A stretch of 64,000 bases of DNA, from the NCBI GenBank assembly GCA_035277145.1, contig DATELA010000066.1, positions 5,975 to 69,974 of the forward strand. Reading direction: 5' to 3'. The DNA comes from DASRAP01 sp035277145. Its GTDB lineage: Bacteria; Gemmatimonadota; Gemmatimonadetes; Gemmatimonadales; Gemmatimonadaceae. The position numbers and the translations under genes were made by a program. Under the pieces are notes generated by a model. It was not told the origin of the DNA. It worked only from the letters and a program-made list of their open reading frames with translations, and made no database searches. Below, in pieces: positions 39,842 through 48,834 of this stretch (within the stretch, counting starts at the first letter, position 1; every line of letters begins with the position of its first letter).

Positions 39842-42583
39842 CTATTTCGACAGCCACCAGCTCGCTTTGATGAGGAAGATGTTGTCGGGTCTGGTATCGA
39901 ACAGCGCTTCGCGGTCGCGCCCGAAATCGAAATCGCCAGTCGAAACCTGATTGGCGCGCTGCTGCGTCCACACGAAGTACAGCGTCGAGCCCGGACGGTA
40001 TTCCCAGCGGAATACCGCGCTGCCGCGCAGCGAGCGCAAGTTGAAATCAGGGTTGTTGACGTTGAACGACGCGGCCGGTCCGCCAATATCAGGATCGATT
40101 GTATAGCTCACCGTGTCGCCGTCGACGTTCGTGTTTGCGATCACGGTGCCGACATCGCGCCCATACACGCTCCAATCGGAACGTCGCGGCCGATTGAATT
40201 CCTTGAATGCGGAGTAGTGCGCGCTCGCGAAGAACGGTTGCGCGTACAACTCGAGCGTCATGTTCGGTGAGAACGTGTAGTTGATGCGTGTATCGAGGTT
40301 GAGCTGTCGCTGACGGATATCGGCGAGTACGTAGCGCGATCCAAAGAACGCGGTCGACGTTGGATCGGCGACCGATCGAACGTACTGTTGCTTGCCGAGC
40401 GAGTTGCTCCATCCTGGATTGAACGACACGAGCGCGCGCGTCGACGGGCGCAGCGCGAGGCCCACGCCGTAGAATCCGCTCCACGCCCCGACTTCGCTCC
40501 GTGACCATGACGGCCCAAAGTTGAGCTGCCACGATTTGCGCGAATCAGTCGACAGGGACGCAGAGTAGAAGCCGCGCTCGACGCCGCGCACCGACGGGCC
40601 GCCGCGGAGCAGACGGTCGTCGATCTTGTTGCCGGGATAGTAGATGTAGAACGCACTCCAGTTCCAGAACGACAGCGTTTGACCGCTCGCAAAGATCTGC
40701 GCTTGTGTGTTCGTGGTGATGTCGCCGTCGAAGTTGCGCTGCACCTGGCCGCCGGCGATCACGTTCATGTTGCGATACCAGCTCGTCGGCTTGGCCCAGG
40801 TGCGGAATACGTTGAAGTTGTTCCACACATAATCCGCGCTCGTGAGGAACGAATAATCGTTCGTTTCGAAGCTCGGATTGCGGAAGTTGACCGCAGTCTC
40901 CCATAGCCAGTTACCGGCTTCCTTCGCGAGTCGCGCGTAGCCACCGAATCCATTCATTTCGGTCGCCATCGAATCGATGCGCGTTGAGAAGAATCCGCGA
41001 TGCCCAGGCTGGCGATCAGGACGCTGGTAGAAGCGCGCGCTCGCGCGTTGGCGCGCGATCATGACGGTCGAGTCACCGCTCACGTTCGACACGGCGAAAT
41101 TCCCCGACAACGAATAGTCGCGGTTGTTCCACGCATACCGGAAATCCGTACCGAGCAGCGTCGCGTGTTTCGCGAGGCGCTCGTTGAACTCGCCCCGGAT
41201 GTCGCGCGTGACGTTGGTCGCAATTGCGCCGAGCACGAGATCGCCGCGCATGTAGTCCTTCTTGAGCCGGCCGACGAAGTAATTCGCGAGCGGTTCGACA
41301 ACCATCGACGAATCACCACCGCCCGGCAAACGCACCGTCGCCTCCGAGCGCCCTGTTACCGCATTCATCACGCCAACCGTGTACCCGTTCGCGGTGCGAC
41401 CGGTGATTTTCGCCGCGCCAAGAATCGTTGCAGCCTCAGGGACCTCGGCATACGGGCCGGCGTTGTACGCGAGATCCGCGCCCGTTGGCGCGCGCCCAAC
41501 GCGGCGCGAATAGAACGCCTGCAGCGATGACACGTTGCTGCAGAAGTAGCAATTGAATCCGCCGTAGCCGAACACGCCCGAACCCGACACGAAGAACGGC
41601 CGGCGCTCCTGGAAGAACGTCTCAAACGCCGAGAGATTCACGACGGCGGGATCGACTTCGACTTGTCCGAAATCCGGATTGAACGTCGCGTCGAGCGTGA
41701 GGTTCGGCGTGAGCAAATACTTGAGGTCGAGTCCCGCGCGAATCGACTCTTTGCTGCCATCGTTGAACGGATCGCCGGGCGAGCGGAGCAGGTGCTCCGA
41801 CTTTGTCATTGCGTAGGGTAGTAACTCGAGACCGCGCGAATGATGTGGAATCTCGAGTCCTTCCAAATGGCCGAATCGGTTTGGACCGCCGCTTTCGGTG
41901 CGGCCCCACCACGACCACGCGACGTATTCGTTCGTGCGCTGAATGAACCGTCGCACCTGCAGTCCCCACGTCTGCGATGGGTTCGACGAAAAGCGCAACT
42001 GACTGAACGGAATGCGGATTTCGGCGATCCACCCTTCGGCCGTGATGTTGGTGCCGACGTCGTACACGGGATCCCATCCGCCGTCGCAACACGATGTGCC
42101 GATGCCGAGTTGATCCTGCTTTGATCCCGACGGATTGATGAAGAAGAACGCGCGACTCAGATGATCGTGATACGAGTCGATGACGAATTCGAAGAAGTCC
42201 GACGTGAAATTGTTATCGCGTCGCACGACGGTTGACGTCACGCCGGCCGCGCCAAGTTTGTCGTACATCATCGCGCCGATGTAGAGCGCGTCGTCGTCGA
42301 ACAAGAATCGCACCTCGGTGCGTTCCGTTGCCGGCTGTCCTTCCTGCGGATCGTACTGTCTGAATTCGGTAATCGGCTGCGCGTTCTGCCACGCGGCTTC
42401 GTCGAGCTTTCCGTCGACGGCGATCGATCCCGCGGCGCGCACGGCGCGTGCGCTTGGCACAGGCAGCGTGTGGGTCGATGTCGGAGTGCCGGCGGCGTTG
42501 CTGCCTTGCGCGTTTTGTGCGAGTACTGAAATCGGCAGCGTTGCGCTGAGTGCGACGAGCGCGAGCAAGCGCGTGATGATCAT
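39842..42583 (-). CDS. DUF5916-family outer-membrane protein with CBM9-like domain
   Basis: 913 aa from the ATG at 42583, which has AGGAAACGAC just upstream and starts a signal peptide (ITRLLALVALSATLPISVLA). Residues about 45-220 fit a carbohydrate-binding family 9-like domain (VDGKLDEAAWQNAQPITEF). The rest is DUF5916, rich in alternating aromatic strands (YLRY-like, SWWGRTESGGPNR) and ending in a polar/aromatic strand (ASWWLSK) as outer-membrane barrels do. DUF5916 proteins are frequent in Bacteroidota and Gemmatimonadota; substrate unknown. It is convergent with ftsA (1-base gap) and lies in the same direction as the amidase upstream. Confidence 0.82.
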   Translation of the reverse strand: MIITRLLALVALSATLPISVLAQNAQGSNAAGTPTSTHTLPVPSARAVRAAGSIAVDGKLDEAAWQNAQPITEFRQYDPQEGQPATERTEVRFLFDDDALYIGAMMYDKLGAAGVTSTVVRRDNNFTSDFFEFVIDSYHDHLSRAFFFINPSGSKQDQLGIGTSCCDGGWDPVYDVGTNITAEGWIAEIRIPFSQLRFSSNPSQTWGLQVRRFIQRTNEYVAWSWWGRTESGGPNRFGHLEGLEIPHHSRGLELLPYAMTKSEHLLRSPGDPFNDGSKESIRAGLDLKYLLTPNLTLDATFNPDFGQVEVDPAVVNLSAFETFFQERRPFFVSGSGVFGYGGFNCYFCSNVSSLQAFYSRRVGRAPTGADLAYNAGPYAEVPEAATILGAAKITGRTANGYTVGVMNAVTGRSEATVRLPGGGDSSMVVEPLANYFVGRLKKDYMRGDLVLGAIATNVTRDIRGEFNERLAKHATLLGTDFRYAWNNRDYSLSGNFAVSNVSGDSTVMIARQRASARFYQRPDRQPGHRGFFSTRIDSMATEMNGFGGYARLAKEAGNWLWETAVNFRNPSFETNDYSFLTSADYVWNNFNVFRTWAKPTSWYRNMNVIAGGQVQRNFDGDITTNTQAQIFASGQTLSFWNWSAFYIYYPGNKIDDRLLRGGPSVRGVERGFYSASLSTDSRKSWQLNFGPSWSRSEVGAWSGFYGVGLALRPSTRALVSFNPGWSNSLGKQQYVRSVADPTSTAFFGSRYVLADIRQRQLNLDTRINYTFSPNMTLELYAQPFFASAHYSAFKEFNRPRRSDWSVYGRDVGTVIANTNVDGDTVSYTIDPDIGGPAASFNVNNPDFNLRSLRGSAVFRWEYRPGSTLYFVWTQQRANQVSTGDFDFGRDREALFDTRPDNIFLIKASWWLSK

Positions 42584-42714
42584 GTCGTTTCCTGCAGCGT
42601 GGCGTGGGTGAACGGCAGGTCGTTGTATCGACCCGTTTGATGCCACGACTGCGGATACGGTTGGCGCCCTGTTTCAGTGCGCGCGGATCGGCACGCGCGC
42701 GCGGCGGTTCGTCC
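42584..42714 (-). other. Intergenic region between the amidase and DUF5916 genes
   Basis: 131 bases hold the DUF5916 ribosome site and a 7-bp GC stem (GCGCGCG 42679-42685 with 42694-42700). There is no U-tract after the stem on the minus strand, so it is not called as a terminator. No clear promoter is seen. Confidence 0.4.
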
Positions 42715-44262
42715 CTATTTCACGAGTGGGGGCGCAGTTGCTGGTGCGCGTCGATGCTTCGTCGCTTGTTCGAAATCGTACGCGAGTCCAATGAGCTTGC
42801 CTTCGCTCCATTCGCGACCAAAGAACGTCATTCCCGCGGGTAACGTGTTGTTGCGTGTGTAACCCATCGGGACCGTGATCGCGGGGAACCCGCTGCGCGG
42901 TGAGAACACCTGACTGTTGTCACCGTGCGGCGTGTTGAGGTCGCCGATGAGGCGCGGCGGATTGCTCCACGTCGGGTACACCACGGCGTCGAGTCGCAAC
43001 GAATCCATCATCGCGGTCACACCGTTTCGAAATCGCTCGCGATTCGTGCGGAAGTTCTGACAGCCAGGAAGCGTTTCCGGTGGAATGGAATCGCGTTGCG
43101 CGGCTTGCAGCCGCACTTGCACCGACGGATGGAAGTTTCCGCTCCGCACGATCGCGTCGACGGTTTTCACGGGCGCGTTTTCACCTCGCGCGGTGAAATA
43201 GCGTTCGAGATCCCAGCGGAAAGAGTTGCACGAACCTCCGCCGCGCATCGCCTCTTGTGAGACGAGGGCCGTGTCGATGATGATCGCGCCCTGCGCTTTC
43301 ATGGCTTCGAGCGCCTTGTGAAATACCGCCACGACTTCGCTGTCGGTTGTTGCGCGTTCGTAGGCTTGTCGCAGCACGCCGATGCGCGCGCCTTTGAGCG
43401 CGCCGCGTTTGACGAACACGTTGTAGTCGGCTTCGCGTTTGCCGCGGCTCGCGACGGTCACGGAATCGTCGGGATCTTCGCCGGCGATGACGTTGAACAC
43501 CGCGACTGCGTCCGCAACGCTTCGCGCCATCGGTCCCGCAATGTCCGCAGCATTGTTGAGCGGAACGACGCCGGCGCGCGACGTGAGTCCCATGGTCGAT
43601 CGGATTCCAACCAGTGCTTGGTGCGCAGACGGTCCGCGGATGGAATTGCCGGTGTCAGTGCCAAGCCCGACCTCGCCTTCGTTCGCCGCGACGGCGGCCG
43701 CGGTGCCTCCGCTCGAGCCTGCGGTCACGCGGTCGAGGGCATACGGGTTTTTCGTGTACCCGGGGAGAATCGAGCTCACCGTTTCATAGGGCGTAAACGC
43801 CCATTCGGCCATGTTCGACTTGGCGAGCACGATCGCACCGGCATCGCGAATGCGTTTGACCTGCGTGGCGTCGCGCGGTGGGATCCATCCCTTCAGTGCG
43901 AGCGAACCTGCCGTCGTCTGGAGATCGTGCGTTTCGAAGTTGTCCTTCACGATCACGGGGATGCAGTGCAGGGCACCCGTCAGTCCGCTCTGGGTAAACC
44001 GTTTATCGAGCGAATCCGCGATGGTCAGTGCGCTCGGATTGATGGTGACAATCGCGTTAATCGCCGGGCCTTTCTTGTCGTACGCGTCGATGCGGGCGAG
44101 ATAGGACTCGACGAGGCCGCGGCAGGAGAGGGTGCGGGCTCTGAACGCGGCGTGGACTTGGGCGATGGTGGTTTCTTCGACGCGGAAGGCTCCCTGTGCG
44201 AGAGCAGAGCACGGTAGGAGCGCAATCGAACACGCAATGAGCAGGGCGCAGTAACGTTTCAT
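42715..44262 (-). CDS. Exported amidase-signature-family hydrolase
   Basis: 515 aa with an N-terminal signal peptide (YCALLIACSIALLPCSALAQ). Amidase-signature enzymes hydrolyse amide bonds with a Ser-cisSer-Lys triad. Here it is Lys106 in VIVKDN, Ser183 in TAGSSGG and Ser207 in GTDTGNSIRGPSA. Full family length and all three residues are present. The export signal points to a periplasmic or secreted substrate such as a peptide amide. It is not GatA, as there is no gatB/gatC and it has a signal peptide. It lies divergent to ftsZ, with a 207-base region between. Confidence 0.9.
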   Translation of the reverse strand: MKRYCALLIACSIALLPCSALAQGAFRVEETTIAQVHAAFRARTLSCRGLVESYLARIDAYDKKGPAINAIVTINPSALTIADSLDKRFTQSGLTGALHCIPVIVKDNFETHDLQTTAGSLALKGWIPPRDATQVKRIRDAGAIVLAKSNMAEWAFTPYETVSSILPGYTKNPYALDRVTAGSSGGTAAAVAANEGEVGLGTDTGNSIRGPSAHQALVGIRSTMGLTSRAGVVPLNNAADIAGPMARSVADAVAVFNVIAGEDPDDSVTVASRGKREADYNVFVKRGALKGARIGVLRQAYERATTDSEVVAVFHKALEAMKAQGAIIIDTALVSQEAMRGGGSCNSFRWDLERYFTARGENAPVKTVDAIVRSGNFHPSVQVRLQAAQRDSIPPETLPGCQNFRTNRERFRNGVTAMMDSLRLDAVVYPTWSNPPRLIGDLNTPHGDNSQVFSPRSGFPAITVPMGYTRNNTLPAGMTFFGREWSEGKLIGLAYDFEQATKHRRAPATAPPLVK

Positions 44263-44469
44263 TAGGGCTGCACGAAGTAGGTCGGTTGCCGAGTGCGGTC
44301 ACAAATATGCATGTGCAGGGGTGAATCGTGGAAATTGTTGTTTCGCAACGCGTTCCGTCTGTCTACTTCGGTCGTCTTTTCGATGTAGTGTGCGCGCCGC
44401 CCGGGGGGTATGTTGCCGCCCGAGCGGACCGGTTTTTCCCGGTGAGTAGCCCAGGAGCAGAGTAGACCC
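44263..44469. promoter_or_regulatory. Divergent intergenic region between amidase and ftsZ
   Basis: 207 bases should hold promoters for both genes. AGGAG lies about 10 bases before the ftsZ ATG. A TTGTTT at 44338-44343 and TCTACT at 44362-44367 (18 apart) is one weak ftsZ promoter candidate. Nothing firm can be named on the minus strand. Confidence 0.35.
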
Positions 44470-45687
44470 ATGATCTTCGAGTTCGAAGAAACCGCGAGCC
44501 AGAACGCCCGCATGAAGGTGGTGGGCGTCGGCGGTGGCGGCGGGAACGCCGTGAACCGCATGATCGAGGAGCAGCTCGTCGGCGTCGAGTTCATTTCGGT
44601 GAACACCGACGCGCAGGCACTGCTCAACTCGAAGTCCGACGTCAAAATCCAGATCGGTAAGAAACTCACTCGCGGACTCGGCGCCGGAGCGCGACCGGAA
44701 ATCGGTCGCCAGGCGATCGAAGAGAATCGCGAAGAAGTGTTGAAAGCACTCGGTGGCGCTGACCTCGTGTTTGTCACGTGCGGTATGGGCGGCGGAACCG
44801 GAACAGGTGCCGCGCCGATTGTTGCGGAAATTGCGCGTGAAGCCGGCGCGCTCACGATTGGTATTGTCACCAAGCCGTTCTTGTTCGAAGGGCGCAAGCG
44901 AATGCGTCAGGCGGACGGCGGCATCAGCGAAATGCGGAAGTACGTCGACACGATGATCGTCGTGCCGAATGAACGTTTGCTCGCGGTGGTCGGCAAAGGC
45001 ATTCCGTTTCAGGAAGCGCTCAAGAAAGCGGACGAAGTGTTGTTGCACGCAACGCAAGGCATTTCGTCGATCATCTCCGTGACCGGTTTGATCAACGTCG
45101 ACTTTGCTGACGTGCGCACGGTGATGAAAGACGGCGGTTCCGCAATCATGGGAACCGGTGTCGGCCGCGGCGAGAATCGCGCGATCGATGCGGCGCAGCA
45201 GGCGATTTCTTCTCCGTTGCTCGACAACGTTTCCATTGCCGGCGCGCGCGGTGTGCTCATCAACATCACCGGCGGCGACAACGACATGGGACTCGGCGAA
45301 GTCACGCAAATCTCCGAGATCATCAAAGACGCGGTCGGCGACGAATCGGAAATCATTTTCGGCGCGGTTCCGCAGCCGGCAATGCAGGGCGAGATTCGCG
45401 TGACCGTGATTGCAACCGGATTCGACAGCGGCGAAGGCATGCACGCGGCGCAGCCACAACAACCGCGCGGTGTGCCGGTGATTCCGCTGCCCGTCCAACG
45501 TCAGATGCGCGCTGCTGCGCTTCCACCGCGTCCGCCGCTCCCGGCGGAACGCACAGGAGAGCGCGCTGCGCCAGAGCGCGCGCCTGAACGCGGGCCTGAA
45601 CGTCAAACAGGACAACGTCAGTCGCGTCCTCCGGCGGACATGGCTGATATGGAGATACCGACGTTTATCCGGAGGCAGATGGATTGA
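44470..45687 (+). CDS. ftsZ: FtsZ tubulin-like division GTPase
   Basis: Polymerises into the Z ring. 405 aa with VGVGGGGGNAVNRM, the tubulin signature GGGTGTGAAPIVAEIA, NVDFADVRTVM and the T7 region. A Pro/Arg/Glu-rich linker (about 335-390) leads to the C-terminal peptide DMEIPTFIRRQMD, which binds FtsA. It should use the FtsA encoded at 38560, whose helix is intact. Its own upstream region separates it from the rest of the dcw cluster, so it is probably transcribed alone or with the next genes. Confidence 0.97.
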   Translation: MIFEFEETASQNARMKVVGVGGGGGNAVNRMIEEQLVGVEFISVNTDAQALLNSKSDVKIQIGKKLTRGLGAGARPEIGRQAIEENREEVLKALGGADLVFVTCGMGGGTGTGAAPIVAEIAREAGALTIGIVTKPFLFEGRKRMRQADGGISEMRKYVDTMIVVPNERLLAVVGKGIPFQEALKKADEVLLHATQGISSIISVTGLINVDFADVRTVMKDGGSAIMGTGVGRGENRAIDAAQQAISSPLLDNVSIAGARGVLINITGGDNDMGLGEVTQISEIIKDAVGDESEIIFGAVPQPAMQGEIRVTVIATGFDSGEGMHAAQPQQPRGVPVIPLPVQRQMRAAALPPRPPLPAERTGERAAPERAPERGPERQTGQRQSRPPADMADMEIPTFIRRQMD

Positions 45688-46967
45688 CGTCGGGTAGCGT
45701 TGCGCGCGCCGCCCTGTTCGTTACTGGCGCGGCCGCAGTCTGGTATGCACTGGAGCGGACACCGCCGTCCGCGCCGAGGCCCGCGGAGCTACTGGATGCT
45801 TCGCGGGCCTTAGCGTCATGGACGCGTCCCGATACGCTCGACACGGGCGAGACCCTCGAGCGCGTGTTGCGGAGAAGCGGACTCGAACCGGCGGCGGTGC
45901 AGGGTGTGATTGCTGCTGCTGCGTCCGTGCGCGATATGCGTCGAATGCCGGCCGGCATGGCCATGGAATTCGTGAGCGACAGCGTTGGTCTGCCGCCAAA
46001 CGAAATCATTCTCCGCCTCGACGTGGATCATCGGCTGCGCATTGTGCGAACCGACAGCGTCACATGGCGTGCATCGGAAGAATGGTTGCCCTGGACCGTC
46101 GACACCGTGCTCGTGCGCGGTGTGGTGCAATCGAATTTGTACGACGCAATGTCGGATGCCGCGAATCAATTGTTTCCGACCGATGCCTCGCGCAACATGC
46201 TCGTCGCACGAATCGCGGATGTCTACGAGTACCGCGTTGAAATGACCATGGATTTGCGCGTAGGTGACTCGGTGCACGCCGTCGTTCAGCGAAGACGCGG
46301 ACCTGAGCAAACAACGCGCGTGGACACGGTGCTCGCCGCGCGGTTGTTCCTGGGTACGCGACGGCTCGAAGCGTTTTTCTTTCCGGACGACAAACGCCGG
46401 CTGCGCTACTACGACGGCGTCGGCAAATCACTCGCGACCGCGTTCTTGCGCAATCCGATCGAGTTTGCGCGAATCTCGTCGCGCTTCAATCCGCGCCGCT
46501 TTCATCCAATTCTGCGCACGTGGCGCGCGCACAAAGGCACGGACTACGCTGCGGCGAGCGGAACGCCTGTGCGCTCGATCGCCGACGGAACGGTTCAGCG
46601 CGCAGTGTACAATCCCGGCGGCTACGGCAACTTCGTCGATGTTCGTCACATCGGCGGGCTAGTTACGCGGTACGCGCATTTGCGCGGCTTCGCGGCGGGT
46701 GTGACGCCGGGTGCACGCATTGGACAAAAGGACATTGTTGGATACGTCGGTATGACGGGTCTTGCGACTGCACCGCATTTGCATTTCGAAGTCCTGCGTA
46801 ACGGCGTGCAGATTCCGCCGGCCGAAGCATTGGGGCGGGCAGAGGGACGGCCACTACCGACCCCTGAATTGCCGGCGTTCGACCGCGCGCGCGCACCGTT
46901 GGTCGAGCTGCTCAACCAGGCAGAGGGTCCGGTGCGACTTTCGCAGGTGATGGCGACGGCCAAGTAG
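45684..46967 (+). CDS. M23-family peptidoglycan endopeptidase
   Basis: 427 aa, TTG start overlapping the ftsZ stop (TTGA); no better in-frame start is near. An N-terminal hydrophobic stretch (about 5-20) could be a signal anchor. A LysM/OapA-like part follows (TLDTGETLERVLRRSGL). The C-terminal LytM/M23 domain (about 285-385) has the zinc ligands in HKGTDYAAASGTPV, the YAHLRG motif and HLHFEV. It probably cuts cross-links or activates amidases during cell separation, in line with translational coupling to ftsZ. Confidence 0.9.
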   Translation: MTSGSVARAALFVTGAAAVWYALERTPPSAPRPAELLDASRALASWTRPDTLDTGETLERVLRRSGLEPAAVQGVIAAAASVRDMRRMPAGMAMEFVSDSVGLPPNEIILRLDVDHRLRIVRTDSVTWRASEEWLPWTVDTVLVRGVVQSNLYDAMSDAANQLFPTDASRNMLVARIADVYEYRVEMTMDLRVGDSVHAVVQRRRGPEQTTRVDTVLAARLFLGTRRLEAFFFPDDKRRLRYYDGVGKSLATAFLRNPIEFARISSRFNPRRFHPILRTWRAHKGTDYAAASGTPVRSIADGTVQRAVYNPGGYGNFVDVRHIGGLVTRYAHLRGFAAGVTPGARIGQKDIVGYVGMTGLATAPHLHFEVLRNGVQIPPAEALGRAEGRPLPTPELPAFDRARAPLVELLNQAEGPVRLSQVMATAK

Positions 46968-47013
46968 TGCAGCCCCCGCGCGCAGACGGGTAACGTCTGC
47001 TCGTGCAGCCGCG

Positions 47014-47019
47014 TACATT
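47014..47019 (+). promoter_or_regulatory. Possible -10 box before the vWA-like membrane gene
   Basis: TACATT (TANNNT type) lies 5 bases before the GTG at 47025, the spacing expected for a leaderless start. No good -35 box is visible, so this is tentative. Confidence 0.25.
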
Positions 47020-47024
47020 CGCTC

Positions 47025-48827
47025 GTGCTCAACTGGATCCTTTCGATTATCGGCGCCGCCGTCGTCGTCGCGTTGTTGTATCGCGATGATCGCCGGGCGA
47101 GTGTGATGCTTGCGTCGGGTGTGTGCCGATTCGCCGCCGTGCTCTTGGCCCTCGCGCTCGCGCTCGATGCTCCCCGCGGTCGCGCGGGAACTCGCGCACC
47201 ATTTGTCGCTGTTGACGCGTCAGCCAGTTGGTTGCGCGGACGCGCGGATACCGCCTGGACGTCTGCAATCGCGCGCGCGAAGCAAGCAGCCGGCACCGAT
47301 ACCGTGTGGCTGTTTGGCGATTCATTGCGGCCGTTGCGCGATGAACGCGCGCCGCGCGATGTCGCGAGCCGAATCGTGAACGCGGTCGATCGTGCGCTGG
47401 GCGCGGGGCGTCCACTCACGGTGTTTACCGATGGCGAAATCGACGATCCGCGCGCGCTCGAGCGATTGATGTCCGCATCGCACGTCGACGTCGCGGCCGC
47501 GACGAACGCGCGTGACGCTGCTGTGCTCGGCATTGAAATGCCGCGCTCAGCGGTCGCCGGTGATTCGATCTCCATTCTCGTGCGGTTGTCGGCGGGCTCG
47601 GCCGGCGTTGGTGCGGGGAGCATCGCGGTGACAATGGAAGCAACGCCGCTTGCGCGCATTCCTGTGGATTCGATGCCGGCGTGGACCGAGCGCGATGTGA
47701 GTGTGAACGTCCGCGTGCCTCCAGCCGGCGCGGAGCACCGCATGGTGCGAGCCGCATTATCGGCGAACGGAGACCAGGTACCGTCCAACGACACATTGGC
47801 AGCGGTTCTCGACGTCGCGTCCGCGCCGCGCGCGGTGTTTGTGAGTACCGCACCGGATCAGGATTCGCGGTTTTCGCTGGAGATTCTGCGCGGTACACTG
47901 GCCATTGCCGTGCGTGCGTTCTACCGCGTTGCGCCGAATGTGTGGCGACAGGAGCCGGGTTTGACTCCGGCGACGGAAGCTGATGTTCGCGCGGCGCTTT
48001 CGTCTGCACCGATTGCAGTATTGCACGGCGATACCGCGCTGTTCGGAGCGCCGCGCGATTTCACCACAGGCGCACTCGCGCTGATTCCGCCGACGTCAGG
48101 CGATGGCGACGAATGGTATGCGGTGTCTGCGCCGGTCTCGCCGATATCGCCGAGCCTCACGGGTCTCCCATGGGATTCACTCGCTCCGGTCACGATCGGT
48201 GGCGCGCCGCGCGGCGATTGGGTGGGTCTCACGGTGCGGCGTCGTCGCACGCAACGCGATGAACGCGCAATTGTTGCGGGCAGCGAACGTCCGCGACGTG
48301 TCGCGGTCGTTGCTGCGAGCGGATTGTGGCGGTGGCGATTCCGCGGCGGTGTTGGTGCGGACGCGTATTCCGCGTTGTGGGGCGGCGTGTTCGATTGGCT
48401 CGCGGCGGGTGGCGACGATCGCCGGGCCGCGGTGCCGGCCGCGGCGTGGAGCAGGGAGGGCGAACCAATTGCGTGGCGCCGCGGAGCGCGTCGCGACTCC
48501 GTCGTGCGCGTCGTCGTGCGAAAATCCGGTACGCCTCGCGCTGATACGGTGACGCTCAAATTCCCCGGCGATGCAATACTTGCTGAGTCGCAACCAATGG
48601 CGGCTGGTGAGTATGACATCGCGATGCCCGGTGGTACCACACGGTTGTTTGTTGGCGCGTCGCGCGAGTGGCTGCCGCGGCGCGCGAGCGTCGAAGGCGG
48701 CCCAATTGGGTCCGGCGCAGCCGCGGGACTCACGCCGCGGTTGCGCGATGCGTGGTGGGCGTACGTCGTATTGCTCACGGCGCTGTGCGCCGAGTGGCTG
48801 TTGCGCCGCCGGGCAGGACGGCGCTAG
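47025..48827 (+). CDS. Membrane protein with vWA-like domain
   Basis: 600 aa, GTG start. Two N-terminal membrane helices (about 3-20 and 28-47) precede a vWA-like domain with a MIDAS-type DASAS motif (in FVAVDASASW) and FTDGEIDD. A long extracytoplasmic part follows, then a C-terminal helix (AYVVLLTALCAEWLL) with an RRRAGRR tail. The layout resembles BatA/BatB-type membrane proteins. It sits between a cell-wall peptidase and ftsY, so an envelope role is likely. No named family is certain. Confidence 0.7.
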   Translation: MLNWILSIIGAAVVVALLYRDDRRASVMLASGVCRFAAVLLALALALDAPRGRAGTRAPFVAVDASASWLRGRADTAWTSAIARAKQAAGTDTVWLFGDSLRPLRDERAPRDVASRIVNAVDRALGAGRPLTVFTDGEIDDPRALERLMSASHVDVAAATNARDAAVLGIEMPRSAVAGDSISILVRLSAGSAGVGAGSIAVTMEATPLARIPVDSMPAWTERDVSVNVRVPPAGAEHRMVRAALSANGDQVPSNDTLAAVLDVASAPRAVFVSTAPDQDSRFSLEILRGTLAIAVRAFYRVAPNVWRQEPGLTPATEADVRAALSSAPIAVLHGDTALFGAPRDFTTGALALIPPTSGDGDEWYAVSAPVSPISPSLTGLPWDSLAPVTIGGAPRGDWVGLTVRRRRTQRDERAIVAGSERPRRVAVVAASGLWRWRFRGGVGADAYSALWGGVFDWLAAGGDDRRAAVPAAAWSREGEPIAWRRGARRDSVVRVVVRKSGTPRADTVTLKFPGDAILAESQPMAAGEYDIAMPGGTTRLFVGASREWLPRRASVEGGPIGSGAAAGLTPRLRDAWWAYVVLLTALCAEWLLRRRAGRR

Positions 48828-48834
48828 GAGCGCG

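Noticed and set aside
42679..42700. Terminator hairpin after the amidase gene
   Set aside because: The 7-bp GC stem has no U-tract on the minus strand side; the next bases are A-rich.
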